Origin: Pseudorhodoplanes sinuspersici
GTDB lineage: Bacteria > Pseudomonadota > Alphaproteobacteria > Rhizobiales > Xanthobacteraceae
Assembly (NCBI RefSeq): GCF_002119765.1
Contig: NZ_CP021112.1
Span: 5,078,501-5,142,500, forward strand
Direction of reading: 5' to 3'
DNA: 64,000 nucleotides
The notes below the pieces were generated by a model. That model searched no databases. It was not told where the DNA came from and saw only the letters and a program-made list of their open reading frames with translations. Position 1 is the first letter of the stretch. Each line of letters starts with the position of its first letter. A program made the translations under genes and the position numbers. Below are positions 45,349 to 54,700 of this stretch, in pieces.

Positions 45349-45659
45349 CACCACACTGAGTACCGGTTTCGAACCCTGTTCCGAACCTCGTTCTGCCCTT
45401 TGGCTCGCCATCGGGACAGTCAACGTCCTACCACACGAGGCCGCCAGGCTTGGCACGAGAAAGCTTGCATTTTGCCCCCGGCCTCATGTTAGAAAGCCTT
45501 CATTCGCGCCGGTCGGTTCCGCTTCTTGCGGTTGCAACCCCGGAGCGACACCATATTTAGAATGGTTCTAAAAATTACGTGCGCGCGTTCCCAACGTCAA
45601 GCACGGTTTAAGAACCCGCGGCAGGGCTCAAGTCCTTGCCGCTGCAGCCGAGGTCTTTC
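45349..45659. promoter_or_regulatory. Divergent control region of the suf operon
   Basis: 311 bp between the first suf gene (minus) and an alpha/beta hydrolase gene (plus). No ORF of note. It contains the ICE/Irr-like palindrome at 45556-45572 and AT-rich sequence around it. I could not place -35/-10 elements with confidence. Confidence 0.55.
45556..45572. promoter_or_regulatory. ICE/Irr-box-like palindrome
   Basis: TTTAGAATGGTTCTAAA: two perfect 7-bp arms, TTTAGAA and TTCTAAA, around a 3-bp spacer. This matches the inverted-repeat form of the iron control element bound by Irr in rhizobia. Together with the downstream suf operon it indicates iron/heme-responsive control. The match is seen directly; the binding factor is inferred. 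Confidence 0.75.
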
Positions 45660-46325
45660 ATGCCAGAGGTCATTTTTACCGGTCCCGCCGGACGCATCGA
45701 GGGCCGATATCACCCCGCCGCGCAGAAAAATGCCCCGCTGGCACTGATCCTTCATCCGCACCCGCAATTTGGCGGGACGATGAACCATCAGATCACTTAT
45801 CAGCTCTATTACGCCTTCGTGCACCGCAATTTTTCGGTGCTGCGTTTCAACTTCCGCGGCGTCGGTCGCAGCCAGGGCTCGTTCGATCACGGCGTCGGCG
45901 AATTGTCGGACGCGGCCTCGGCCCTCGACTGGGCCCAGACCATCAATCCGGAAGCGCGAACCTGCTGGATCGCCGGCTTCTCGTTCGGTGCCTGGATCGG
46001 CATGCAATTGCTGATGCGCCGGCCGGAGATTGAAGGCTTCATCTCGATCGCGCCGCCCGCCAATCTCTATGACTTCTCGTTCCTCGCGCCCTGCCCGTCT
46101 TCCGGCCTGATCATTCATGGCGACAAGGATGCGGTGGTGCCGCACAGAGATGTCACCACGCTGGTCGACAAGCTGAAGACGCAGAAGGGCATCGTTATCG
46201 AACAGAAGGTCGTGCCCGGCGCGAACCACTTCTTTGACGCCAAGATCGATACGCTGATGGAGCAGGTCAACGGCTATCTCGACAAACGGCTCGGCGCCAC
46301 CGGACGCAAGCCCACGGCGGCTTAA
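45660..46325 (+). CDS. Alpha/beta hydrolase (dienelactone hydrolase-like)
   Basis: A 221-residue cytosolic hydrolase. The HPHPQFGGTMNHQITY block near the N-terminus, the nucleophile elbow IAGFSFGAWIGMQ, Asp in IIHGDKDAVVPH and His in VPGANHFFDAKID form the triad. FNFRGVGRSQGSFDHG is typical of a family widespread in alphaproteobacteria and without known substrate. The ATG at 45660 gives MPEVIFTGPAGR. It is divergent from the suf operon and lies about 90 bp from the ICE-like box. Confidence 0.85.
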   Translation: MPEVIFTGPAGRIEGRYHPAAQKNAPLALILHPHPQFGGTMNHQITYQLYYAFVHRNFSVLRFNFRGVGRSQGSFDHGVGELSDAASALDWAQTINPEARTCWIAGFSFGAWIGMQLLMRRPEIEGFISIAPPANLYDFSFLAPCPSSGLIIHGDKDAVVPHRDVTTLVDKLKTQKGIVIEQKVVPGANHFFDAKIDTLMEQVNGYLDKRLGATGRKPTAA

Positions 46326-46347
46326 GTTGCGGCTCAACACCGTCCTG

Positions 46348-46368
46348 GAGCCCGGTTCAAACGGGCTC
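46348..46368. terminator. Stem-loop between convergent genes
   Basis: GAGCCCG / CGGGCTC (7 bp) with a 7-nt loop lies between the hydrolase stop and the cupin stop. No T-tract follows on either strand, so termination activity is uncertain. Confidence 0.4.
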
Positions 46369-46382
46369 TAATGACCGAGCCA

Positions 46383-46862
46383 CTATCGCGAAGCCGTTGG
46401 GTCTTTTGCCGGCCAGTCGTTCAGAAGCGTGATCCCAAATTTCGGTGCGGCTTTTTTGAGCCGATCGAGATCGGCAGGAGTCGGCGGTCTGACGACCTCT
46501 CCCTCCTGAAGTTCATGGCCACCTTCGGCGAGGAACTGCTCGAACACACTCGGCGTGCCAATCAGGATGTAGCGAGCGGGCCGATTGCTCGGGTTCATGA
46601 GTTGGTGCGGGATACCGCGCTTTAAAAAGATGCTCTCGCCTGGCGAGAGCACCCGGACCTCGCCATTCAGAATTGCGGTCATCTGGCCTTCGATGACGTA
46701 GATCGTCTCATCGTCATGCGCATGAACATGGATTGGCGTCTTCGTCTGCCCGTCGCTTCTGTTTTCGAAGAGACAAAACGAGCCGCCCGTCTGCGCGCCG
46801 GAAATCAACCGCTTCATAGCGACGCCAACAAGCACAAACTCCTTCGGTTCGATATCCGTCAT
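46383..46862 (-). CDS. Cupin-domain protein
   Basis: A 159-residue protein with a single cupin fold. Motif 1, TPIHVHAHDDETIYVIEGQM, provides the His/His/Glu metal ligands, and motif 2 is GESIFLKRGIPHQLMNPS with the last His. Single-cupin proteins of this type include quercetinase-like or sensory proteins; function is unknown. It is convergent with the hydrolase gene and followed upstream by dispersed palindromes. Confidence 0.88.
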   Translation of the reverse strand: MTDIEPKEFVLVGVAMKRLISGAQTGGSFCLFENRSDGQTKTPIHVHAHDDETIYVIEGQMTAILNGEVRVLSPGESIFLKRGIPHQLMNPSNRPARYILIGTPSVFEQFLAEGGHELQEGEVVRPPTPADLDRLKKAAPKFGITLLNDWPAKDPTASR

Positions 46863-47162
46863 CGTTTTAATCCTGTCTGACAGATGAGAGCTTCAGCGCA
46901 TTCGCTTAAGGCCCGAGCATAACTGGCTCAGCTAGAGCGTTTTCGAGCGAAGTAGGCACCGGTTCGCGTGAAGAAAACGCGTCAAAACAAAAGGCTAGAG
47001 CCTCGGCTTTGATTCCATCAAAGCCGGAACGGCTCTAGAGGTTCGGAACGCTCTCCGCTCCAAATTTAGGTCCTCCCGCATGCTGCCTTCAAGGTGAAGA
47101 AACGGTGACGGAACCCGGGCGTTATCCTTCGCGTTTGCTTGCAAGCAATATGGGGAGTACCG
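46863..47162. other. Gene-free region holding dispersed palindromes and the ABC transporter promoter
   Basis: 300 bp between the divergent cupin and ABC transporter genes. The middle is filled by repeat hairpins (46937-46980 and 46995-47038). The flanks should carry both promoters; none is certain. GGGGAG precedes the transporter ATG. Confidence 0.5.
46937..47038. repeat. Dispersed palindromic elements, second family
   Basis: First hairpin: GCGTTTTC (46937-46944) / GAAAACGC (46973-46980). Second, nested: CTAGAGCC (46995-47002) / GGCTCTAG (47031-47038) enclosing CGGCTTTGAT / ATCAAAGCCG (10 bp, 3-nt loop). Such elements are common intergenic repeats in Rhizobiales; they differ from the family at 11757 and 37540. 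Confidence 0.8.
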
Positions 47163-49133
47163 ATGCGCGAAGGCCATTCACCGGACACGGTGAAGCCGTC
47201 AGATAATCACGACGACAAGAACAAAGCCGTCGGAAAAGAGCCTTCGCTCGACGATGCTGCCGCTCACCCACCACAGAACGATACGTCAAAGGACGATCCG
47301 CAAGCCGAGGCGGCAAAGGAAAAACGGCGCAAGCGCGCGCTGCAGAGCCGGTTCTGGGCGTCGGCCTCCGGCTTCTGGGGCCACAAGGGCGATCGCCTCG
47401 CCTGGCCTCTCACCATCGGGCTGTTGCTTCTGATCTTGCTGACGGTCGCCGCGCAATACGGCATCAATGTCTGGAACAGAGCAATCTTCGATGCGCTGGA
47501 GAAGAAGGAGGCGGCGCGGGTTTTCACGCTGGCGATGATCTTCTTTCCCCTGGCCGGCGCCGCCATTGCGCTCGGTGTCGCCAATGTCTATTCGCGCATG
47601 TCGACGCAGCGGCGGTGGCGCGCATGGCTCAGCGACCATATTCTGAACGAATGGCTGAAGAACGGCCGTTACTATCAGCTCAATCTCGTCAGCGGCGATC
47701 ATCAAAATCCCGAAGGCCGTCTCACCGAAGATTTGCGGATATCGACCGATGCGCCGGTCGATTTCGCAGTCGGTGTGACGACGGCGTCGCTCTCGGCGAT
47801 CACCTTCATCTATGTCCTGTTGACCATCGGCGGATCGCTCACTGTATCTCTCGGCGGCAACGAGATCACCATCCCTGCCTTTCTGGTCATCGCCGCCGTG
47901 CTCTATGCCGTCATCGCCAGCGGCACGATGACCTATGTCGGCAAGCGCTTCGTCGAAGTTTCTGAATCCAAGAACCAGACCGAAGCCGAATATCGCTATC
48001 AGCTCACACGTGTGCGCGAGAATGGCGAGAGCATCGCCCTCCTCGGCGGCGAGCAGGAAGAACGTGCCGGTCTCGACCGTTCGCTGATCGGAGTCTTGCG
48101 GCGCTGGCGCGATCTCTGTGGCCAGCACATGCGCACGACTATCGTCTCGCAAGGCTCAGCCATCGTCGCGCCTGTGCTGCCGGTCATCCTCTGCGCGCCG
48201 AAATTTCTGGATGGCTCGATGTCACTCGGCCAGGTGATGCAGGCCGCCTCCGCCTTCACCATCGTACAGGCGGCCTTCAACTGGCTGGTCGACAATTATC
48301 CCCGCCTCGCCGATTGGAATGCTTGCGCCCGCCGCGTTGCTTCGTTGATGGTGTCGCTCGACGCCCTCGAACGCGCCGAAACCGGCGAAAGCATCAATCG
48401 CATCAGGCGCGGCGAGACCACCGACGCCGCTTTGCGGCTGAAGGATTTCAATGTCTCGCTCGACAACGGCATGGCCGTGGTCGACGACACCGATATCGTC
48501 ATCAAGAAGGGCGAGCGCGTCCTCATTGTCGGCGCTTCCGGCTGCGGCAAAAGCACCCTGGTGCGCGCGATCTCAGGACTGTGGCCGTGGGGCGGTGGCG
48601 AGATCGACGTGCTGAAGGACGCGCGGCTGTTCCTCTTGCCACAGCGTCCTTATGTGCCGACCGGCACCTTGCGGCGCGCGGTCGCCTATCCGGGCGCCGC
48701 CGAGGACTGGGATCTCGAAACCATCGGCAAGGTGCTGGATCGCGTTGGCCTCGGCCACCTGATCGACCGCATCGAAAATGACGAGCCGTGGGATCAAACG
48801 CTGTCCGGCGGCGAGAAGCAGCGTCTCACCATCGCGCGCGTATTGTTGCATCGGCCCGATATCATCGTGCTCGATGAAGCCACCGCCGCGCTCGATCCGA
48901 AGAGCCAGGACGACCTGATGAAGATGCTCGCTGAAGAGATGGAGGGGTCGACCATTCTCAGCGTCGGCCATCGCCCCGAGCTTGAGCAATTCCACTCCCG
49001 CAAACTGACGCTCGAGAAAAAGCCCGGCGGCGCCAAGCTTGTCAGCGACATTCTCTTGGTGAAGCCATCCTCTCAACCGCGATTGATCGGGCGATTCCTG
49101 CGGCGGCAAAAGCAGAGCAGGAAGGCCGCGTAA
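47163..49133 (+). CDS. ABC transporter, fused membrane/ATPase, ABCD/SbmA (YddA) type
   Basis: A 656-residue protein. It has a charged cytosolic N-terminus (about 1-65), a membrane domain with RFWASASGFWGHKGDRLAWPL and WRAWLSDHILNEWLKNGRYYQL, characteristic of the SbmA/BacA-ABCD (peroxisomal-like) exporter superfamily, and a C-terminal ATPase: Walker A VGASGCGKST, signature LSGGEKQRLTIARVL, Walker B IIVLDEATAAL, H-loop LSVGHR. ABCD-type half-transporters dimerise. Vitamin B12 or fatty-acyl cargo is known for relatives; the cargo here is unknown. ATG 47163 follows GGGGAG. Confidence 0.9.
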   Translation: MREGHSPDTVKPSDNHDDKNKAVGKEPSLDDAAAHPPQNDTSKDDPQAEAAKEKRRKRALQSRFWASASGFWGHKGDRLAWPLTIGLLLLILLTVAAQYGINVWNRAIFDALEKKEAARVFTLAMIFFPLAGAAIALGVANVYSRMSTQRRWRAWLSDHILNEWLKNGRYYQLNLVSGDHQNPEGRLTEDLRISTDAPVDFAVGVTTASLSAITFIYVLLTIGGSLTVSLGGNEITIPAFLVIAAVLYAVIASGTMTYVGKRFVEVSESKNQTEAEYRYQLTRVRENGESIALLGGEQEERAGLDRSLIGVLRRWRDLCGQHMRTTIVSQGSAIVAPVLPVILCAPKFLDGSMSLGQVMQAASAFTIVQAAFNWLVDNYPRLADWNACARRVASLMVSLDALERAETGESINRIRRGETTDAALRLKDFNVSLDNGMAVVDDTDIVIKKGERVLIVGASGCGKSTLVRAISGLWPWGGGEIDVLKDARLFLLPQRPYVPTGTLRRAVAYPGAAEDWDLETIGKVLDRVGLGHLIDRIENDEPWDQTLSGGEKQRLTIARVLLHRPDIIVLDEATAALDPKSQDDLMKMLAEEMEGSTILSVGHRPELEQFHSRKLTLEKKPGGAKLVSDILLVKPSSQPRLIGRFLRRQKQSRKAA

Positions 49134-49228
49134 TTTTTTCCGACGTCAGCCGCGACAATCGTCTTCGAATCGTGTTTCACGCCCGAGCAATCGATGTTCT
49201 ACGAGCATGACGGTATCGCTATAGGAAT

Positions 49229-49244
49229 ATTTTCACGTGAAACA
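49229..49244. promoter_or_regulatory. parS-like centromere site
   Basis: ATTTTCACGTGAAACA matches the widely conserved parS 16-mer TGTTTCACGTGAAACA at 14 of 16 positions, with an intact 12-bp palindromic core TTTCACGTGAAA. A half site TGTTTCACG lies about 50 bp to the left (49173-49181). It is located between two convergent genes, where no promoter is expected. ParB binding is inferred from sequence only. Confidence 0.5.
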
Positions 49245-49265
49245 GAGAGACCAGAAGCCTCAGTG

Positions 49266-50414
49266 CTAAAAGGACTTTTTCACTTTCCGTCCGCGCGGTT
49301 CGACCAGCACGCCGCCCGTCATGGGAGCCGCAACACCCGTTGTCGTCGGGAATGTAATGGGTAATCCCCGCATTGATCGCACGGCGAGATAAGCAAAAGC
49401 CTGTGCCTCGATCGCATCCGCGCTCCAACCGACCGCATCCGCTGCTTCAACGCTTGCAGGCGAAAGCCGCTCGCGCAGCATCCGCATCAATGTCGGATTG
49501 CTGGCGCCGCCGCCGCAAACAATCCATGTGCGCGGCGCTTTCGGCAATTGCGGAACGACCGCGGCAATGGTCGCCGCGGTGATGGCGGTCAGCGTCGCCG
49601 CACCGTCTTCAACTTTCATCTCCGACACAGCGGCCTGCTCCGCCACCCACTCGCGGAAGGCGTTGCGGTCGAGCGACTTTGGCGGTTTCAACGCAAAGAA
49701 GGGATGCGCCAGCACGCGCGCGACCGCGCCGTCGTCGACCTTGCCGCGCGCCCCCGCTCCGCCATTCTCATCACGCGAGGCGCCAGCACGCGCCCGCATG
49801 AAATCGTCGATCAGCGCATTGCCCGGTCCGGTGTCGCAGGCCCAGGGATCACCCGCACCGTCAATGAACGTGACGTTGGCGACACCGCCGATATTCAGCA
49901 CGGCAACCGGGCGCGGACGATCAAGCATGTTCACCAGCGCGCGATGATAGACCGGCACCAGCGGCGCGCCCTGCCCGCCGACCGCGACATCCTCAGCCCG
50001 AAGGTCATAGACCACGGGAATGCCGGTTTCGTCCGCAAGCGCCTGCCCGTCGCCGATCTGCGCCGTCAGCCTTGCCTCAGGGCGATGCAGGATCGTCTGG
50101 CCGTGAAAGCCTATCACGTCGATACTGGCAGGATCGATGCCATGGGCGTCGAGGAAGCCGCGCACCGCACCTGCATGCAGCGCCGTCACCATCCGCTCGG
50201 CCTGCCCAATCACACCCGGCCGTTGCTTGCGGTCGGTCAGGCCCACGGCGGCGTCCACCGCCGCGCGCAGCAGGGCCACCTCGTTTTCGGCGTAGGGATG
50301 CAGTGCCGAGGGGCCGAAACGGGAGACGGTCTCGCCGTCGGTTTCGATCGCAGCGACGTCGATGCCGTCCATGGACGTGCCGCTCATCAGCCCGATAGCG
50401 CGATAGGTCCGCAA
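49266..50414 (-). CDS. anmK: Anhydro-N-acetylmuramic acid kinase
   Basis: A 382-residue sugar kinase of cell-wall recycling that converts 1,6-anhydroMurNAc to MurNAc-6-phosphate. The N-terminus has the family signature [48 protein letters not shown] and [13 protein letters not shown] match AnmK. The start codon is TTG at 50414, preceded by AAGGGG; no ATG gives a complete N-terminus, because the next one is inside the GTSMDG motif. The divergent neighbour is tyrS, 75 bp away, as in many alphaproteobacteria. Confidence 0.93.
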   Translation of the reverse strand: MRTYRAIGLMSGTSMDGIDVAAIETDGETVSRFGPSALHPYAENEVALLRAAVDAAVGLTDRKQRPGVIGQAERMVTALHAGAVRGFLDAHGIDPASIDVIGFHGQTILHRPEARLTAQIGDGQALADETGIPVVYDLRAEDVAVGGQGAPLVPVYHRALVNMLDRPRPVAVLNIGGVANVTFIDGAGDPWACDTGPGNALIDDFMRARAGASRDENGGAGARGKVDDGAVARVLAHPFFALKPPKSLDRNAFREWVAEQAAVSEMKVEDGAATLTAITAATIAAVVPQLPKAPRTWIVCGGGASNPTLMRMLRERLSPASVEAADAVGWSADAIEAQAFAYLAVRSMRGLPITFPTTTGVAAPMTGGVLVEPRGRKVKKSF

Positions 50415-50489
50415 AATCTGCCCCTTGTTTTACTCCGTGACCGAACCTGATACACCACCGGCTCGCTAGCGGCGATAACGGTTGTATTC

Positions 50490-51743
50490 ATGAGCCAGTT
50501 CAAATCGGATTTTCTTCGCGTCCTGTCGGACCGCGGTTTCATTCATCAGGTCTCGGAACCGGAGGCTTTGGACGCGCTCGCGGCCTCCTCCCGGATTACC
50601 GCCTATATCGGCTATGACTGCACCGCCCCCTCGCTGCATATCGGCCACCTCTTGCCGATCATGATGCTGCACTGGATGCAGCAGACCGGTCACCGGCCGA
50701 TCGCGCTGATGGGCGGTGGCACCACGAGAGTTGGCGATCCGTCGGGCAAGGACGAGTCGCGCCGGATTCTGACCGAAGACACCATCAACGAGAATCTGAA
50801 GAGCATCCGCGCGACCTTCTCGAAATTCCTGACCTTCGGCGACGGCCCCGGCGACGCGGTGATGGCCAACAATGCCGACTGGCTGAATACGCTCAATTAC
50901 ATCGACTTTCTGCGCGATGTCGGCCGGCATTTCTCGATCAACCGCATGCTGTCGTTCGATTCGGTGAAGCTGCGGCTTGAGCGCCAGCAGGAATTGTCCT
51001 TCCTCGAATTCAACTACATGATCCTGCAGGCCTACGACTTCGTGGAGTTGCACAAGCGCTACGGCTGCGTGCTGCAGATGGGCGGCTCCGACCAATGGGG
51101 CAACATCATCAACGGCATCGATCTCGGCCGCCGGATTCAGAACGCACAGCTCTTCGCACTGACCGCACCGCTGATCACCACCTCCTCCGGCGCCAAGATG
51201 GGCAAGACCGCGGCGGGCGCCGTGTGGCTGAATGCCGACCTGGTGAGCCCTTACGATTATTGGCAATTCTGGCGCAACACGGAGGACGGCGACGTCGAAC
51301 GCTTCCTCAAGCTGTTCACGGTGCTGCCGCTCGATGAGATTGCACGGCTTGGCGCCTTGAAGGGGCAAGAGATCAACGACGCCAAGAAGACGCTGGCGAC
51401 CGAAGCGACGGCGCTGATGCATGGCCGCGAAGCCGCCGAACTCGCAGCGGAAACCGCACGCCAGACCTTCGAGGAAGGCGCACTGTCCGAAGATCTTCCC
51501 ACCATCGAGATCAAGAAGGCCGATCTCGACAAAGGATTGGGCGTTCTGGCCGCAAATGTGGAAGCTGGCCTTGTCGCCTCGACCAGCGAGGCGCGGCGTC
51601 AGATCAAGGGCGGCGGCCTCAAAATCAACGATGCGACGGTCATCGACGAGAAGATGGTGCTAACGGCAAAGGACCTGACGCCCGAAGGCGTCATCAAGCT
51701 TTCGCTCGGCCGCAAGAAGCACGTCTTGCTGAAACCGGTCTAA
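50490..51743 (+). CDS. tyrS: Tyrosyl-tRNA synthetase
   Basis: A 417-residue class I synthetase. The HIGH motif reads LHIGHLLP, the Tyr-binding region [15 protein letters not shown], the QxxxD-like block [12 protein letters not shown], and the KMSKS-type motif is [10 protein letters not shown]. The C-terminal S4 RNA-binding domain includes [18 protein letters not shown]. It charges tRNA-Tyr in the cytosol. Length and order match bacterial TyrS of the E. coli type. It is divergent from anmK and ends 4 bp before the stop of the AsmA-like gene on the other strand. Confidence 0.97.
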   Translation: MSQFKSDFLRVLSDRGFIHQVSEPEALDALAASSRITAYIGYDCTAPSLHIGHLLPIMMLHWMQQTGHRPIALMGGGTTRVGDPSGKDESRRILTEDTINENLKSIRATFSKFLTFGDGPGDAVMANNADWLNTLNYIDFLRDVGRHFSINRMLSFDSVKLRLERQQELSFLEFNYMILQAYDFVELHKRYGCVLQMGGSDQWGNIINGIDLGRRIQNAQLFALTAPLITTSSGAKMGKTAAGAVWLNADLVSPYDYWQFWRNTEDGDVERFLKLFTVLPLDEIARLGALKGQEINDAKKTLATEATALMHGREAAELAAETARQTFEEGALSEDLPTIEIKKADLDKGLGVLAANVEAGLVASTSEARRQIKGGGLKINDATVIDEKMVLTAKDLTPEGVIKLSLGRKKHVLLKPV

Positions 51744-51747
51744 CGGG

Positions 51748-54700
51748 TCAGCGCGTCGCGGCGCCGACCGGCGCCGCATCCGGCATCTCGATCCGGTTAG
51801 AGTTCGGAAATTCGAAGAATTTGCGCAGCATGCCGGGCGCAACGGCGGAAATCGGGTTAACGCGCAATGTCGGTGAGCTAGGCGGCCCCACCACCTCATA
51901 AGTGATACCGACAAGCCCCTCATTGGCGCCGCCCAGGAACAAACCAACGATCGGGATTTGCCCGAGCGCGTTGTTCAAGCCGTAAAGCGGCACAAAGGTG
52001 CCGCGCATACGCACATCGTTCTTGGCGAAATCGATCGTGCCGTCCACCGTCGCGCCGACGGTCGGACCGCGCACCACCCCTTCTTTCACCTGCAGTTTTC
52101 CGGGCATTCGCGTGAAATCGACCTTCATGCGGGTGAATTCGACACCGCGTGAATCATTCTGTGCCGCACCGACGACGTTGTTGAGCGCCGGCTCGCCGCG
52201 TACCCAGAAGTCGCGGAAATTGACGATACCGTCCTGCGGCGCCTGATCGCCGGTTGGCGCATCCATCGCCACCCACATCTGGCCGCCATGCATGCGCGGA
52301 TAGGTATCGGTGAAGCGCATCAGCGCGCCGGCATCATGCGCCTCGAAATACATGACGTTCTTGCGCTGTGCCGACGATCGCAGTTCTCCCGTCAAGGCAG
52401 CATCGCGTCCGATCTTGGAGTTAAGAGCGAAGGTGCGGATCTGGCCGTTCCGGCGCGATACTTTCAGGTCGACGCCGCGCAGTGCTTCGCCATTGTGGCC
52501 GGCAATCGCGCCGAGGCGAACGTCGACATCGAGATCGATGCCGACGGTCTTCGGCTTTTCGTTCGCGTCCCCGCCGCCGAAGAACGCCTTCACGAAACCA
52601 CGACCATCATAGACATCGCCGCGCATCGATATGCGCATCACGCCGTCATTGCCCCGCTCGGCCTTCACACTGGTCTTATCGCCATCGGAGAGCGCGAAGA
52701 CCGGAAATACCGCGGAGGCGAGATCGCCCGCCGCATCGAGTTCGACCGTTCCGCGAACATTGGCGCCAGAGCCGTCGATGACGATGTCTTCGAAACGCGT
52801 GCCTTTTTCGCGGCTAACCAGCGTGAAGACGGCCCGGTTGGTCTTGCCCGCGGGTTTCACCCAGCCCGGCAACAGATTCTCGATCCTGGATGGCGTGAGG
52901 TCGGCGTCGATCGTCAGCCGCGCATCCTTGTTGTCCGAAATCTTGCCGGCGATCTTAACCGGCACCGGTCCACTCAGGGATGAGCCTGTGGCAAAACCAA
53001 AACGAGCACGCGCCGCTTCGTCGAGCGTCGCCTGCACCCGCACATCGGCGTCGGGACTGTCATTGGTCTTGCGATAATCCAGAGCCGCCGGAGTACCGTT
53101 GATGCGGACATCACCCCTGATCTGATAGCCCTGATTGTTGGCACTGACCTTCAGGGCCTGCGCTTCGATTTTCTGGCCCATCACCATCTTGTCGGCGGCG
53201 AATCCGGCAACATCGAGATTGATGGTGTATTGCGTTGAGTTCGGCGGCGGATCGGCGGTAATCGGCAATCCGACCGTCACCTGCCCGCTGAAATTGCCAC
53301 GGCTGTTCGCTGCATCCATCGGAATGGCGGCCTGCCCGCGCAGTCGCTCCATGTTGAGCAGTTCGAGAGCGACCGGCACCGGCCCGTCAATCCGGAAGCG
53401 CGCTTGCGCCGGTGGCGCCTTCGGATCCGTATCCGGCACTTCGAATACACCGTTGGTCAGCGTCAGCTTGCGGCCGCCACCAAGGTCGATGATGCCCCGG
53501 CCGACACTGACGACCACCTGACGGCCCTTGATACTGGTTTTCAGATCGGCCTCGGTGATCGGCGGCAGCCCGGTCACCGGCCGGATCGTCGCGTTACGGA
53601 CCGTGACATCGACCGACAAGCCGTCGGCGGGAATGGGCGGGCCTCCCTCCTTCAGCGTCTCGATCGGCGCATTGGTGGCAATATCGACGCGCTCGATGTC
53701 TCCGCTCTGCAGATTTTCGGCAACCCAATTGCGCACCTTGGTCGCAATGAAAATCGGCCAGACCTTCTTGGCGACATCAGAGCTCATCGGCGTGATCGCC
53801 AGACCGATCGTCAGCCGCGGATCGCTGCCGGAAAAATCGACACTGCCGCTGAGCGAACCGGCAACGCCCGCGCCGCCCAGATCGCCCTGCACGAGATCGA
53901 TGCGACGGCGCATGAGATCGAGATTGGCGCGCATCATGATCTTGTTGAGCACTAGGGTTCGCGGATCGTCCGCGCCATCGCTCAGCACGACTGAGCCACC
54001 GGCCACTGTGGCCCGCCACGGGTCCCCCGGCATATTCGGCGCCTCGAAGCGGCTGAACAAGGTCACGCGATTGGCGCCAGACTGAATCTGGAACGGCATC
54101 GCAAGACTGCGCCGGTTGGCATCCCAGTCGAGCGTCAGGTCGGCACGATCGATCTGAACATGCCCGCCGATATCGGCCGGGTTGCCGAGAATGCCCGAAC
54201 CCGCGGTGAATTTGCCCTCCACGATGCGTGGTAGGGAATCGGGTCCGATCTCGGCCCGGAGTTCACCGGTCAGCGGAATATCGGCCTGGAATTGTCCGTC
54301 ACCGATACGCGTTGCAAGAAACAGATCCTTGATGGAAACGCGGTCGAGACTGATACGCACCGCTCTGCGTTGCACCCCGCTTTGGCGGATGGCCGCCACG
54401 AGCGACCAGGGCCGTTCGTCGTCATCGGAACTCAACCGCACAGAGATGCCGCTGCCTGGCCGATTGATGCTGAAATTGATGTGCTCAAACGTCCAATGCT
54501 TGTCGGTGCGCAGGTCGTCGACTTTCAGCACGCCATCCTTCAGACCGATTTCACCGAGCCCCTGACCGTCGAGGCCTGTCTCCGACAGCCGGTCGAGCCA
54601 GGACACGAACGCAACAAAGCGTTCCGCACCCGTGGCTTCCAAGGTTTGCCCCGGTGCCGGACTGATGGATGCGGTCGATGGCGGAGCCAATTGAACATGC

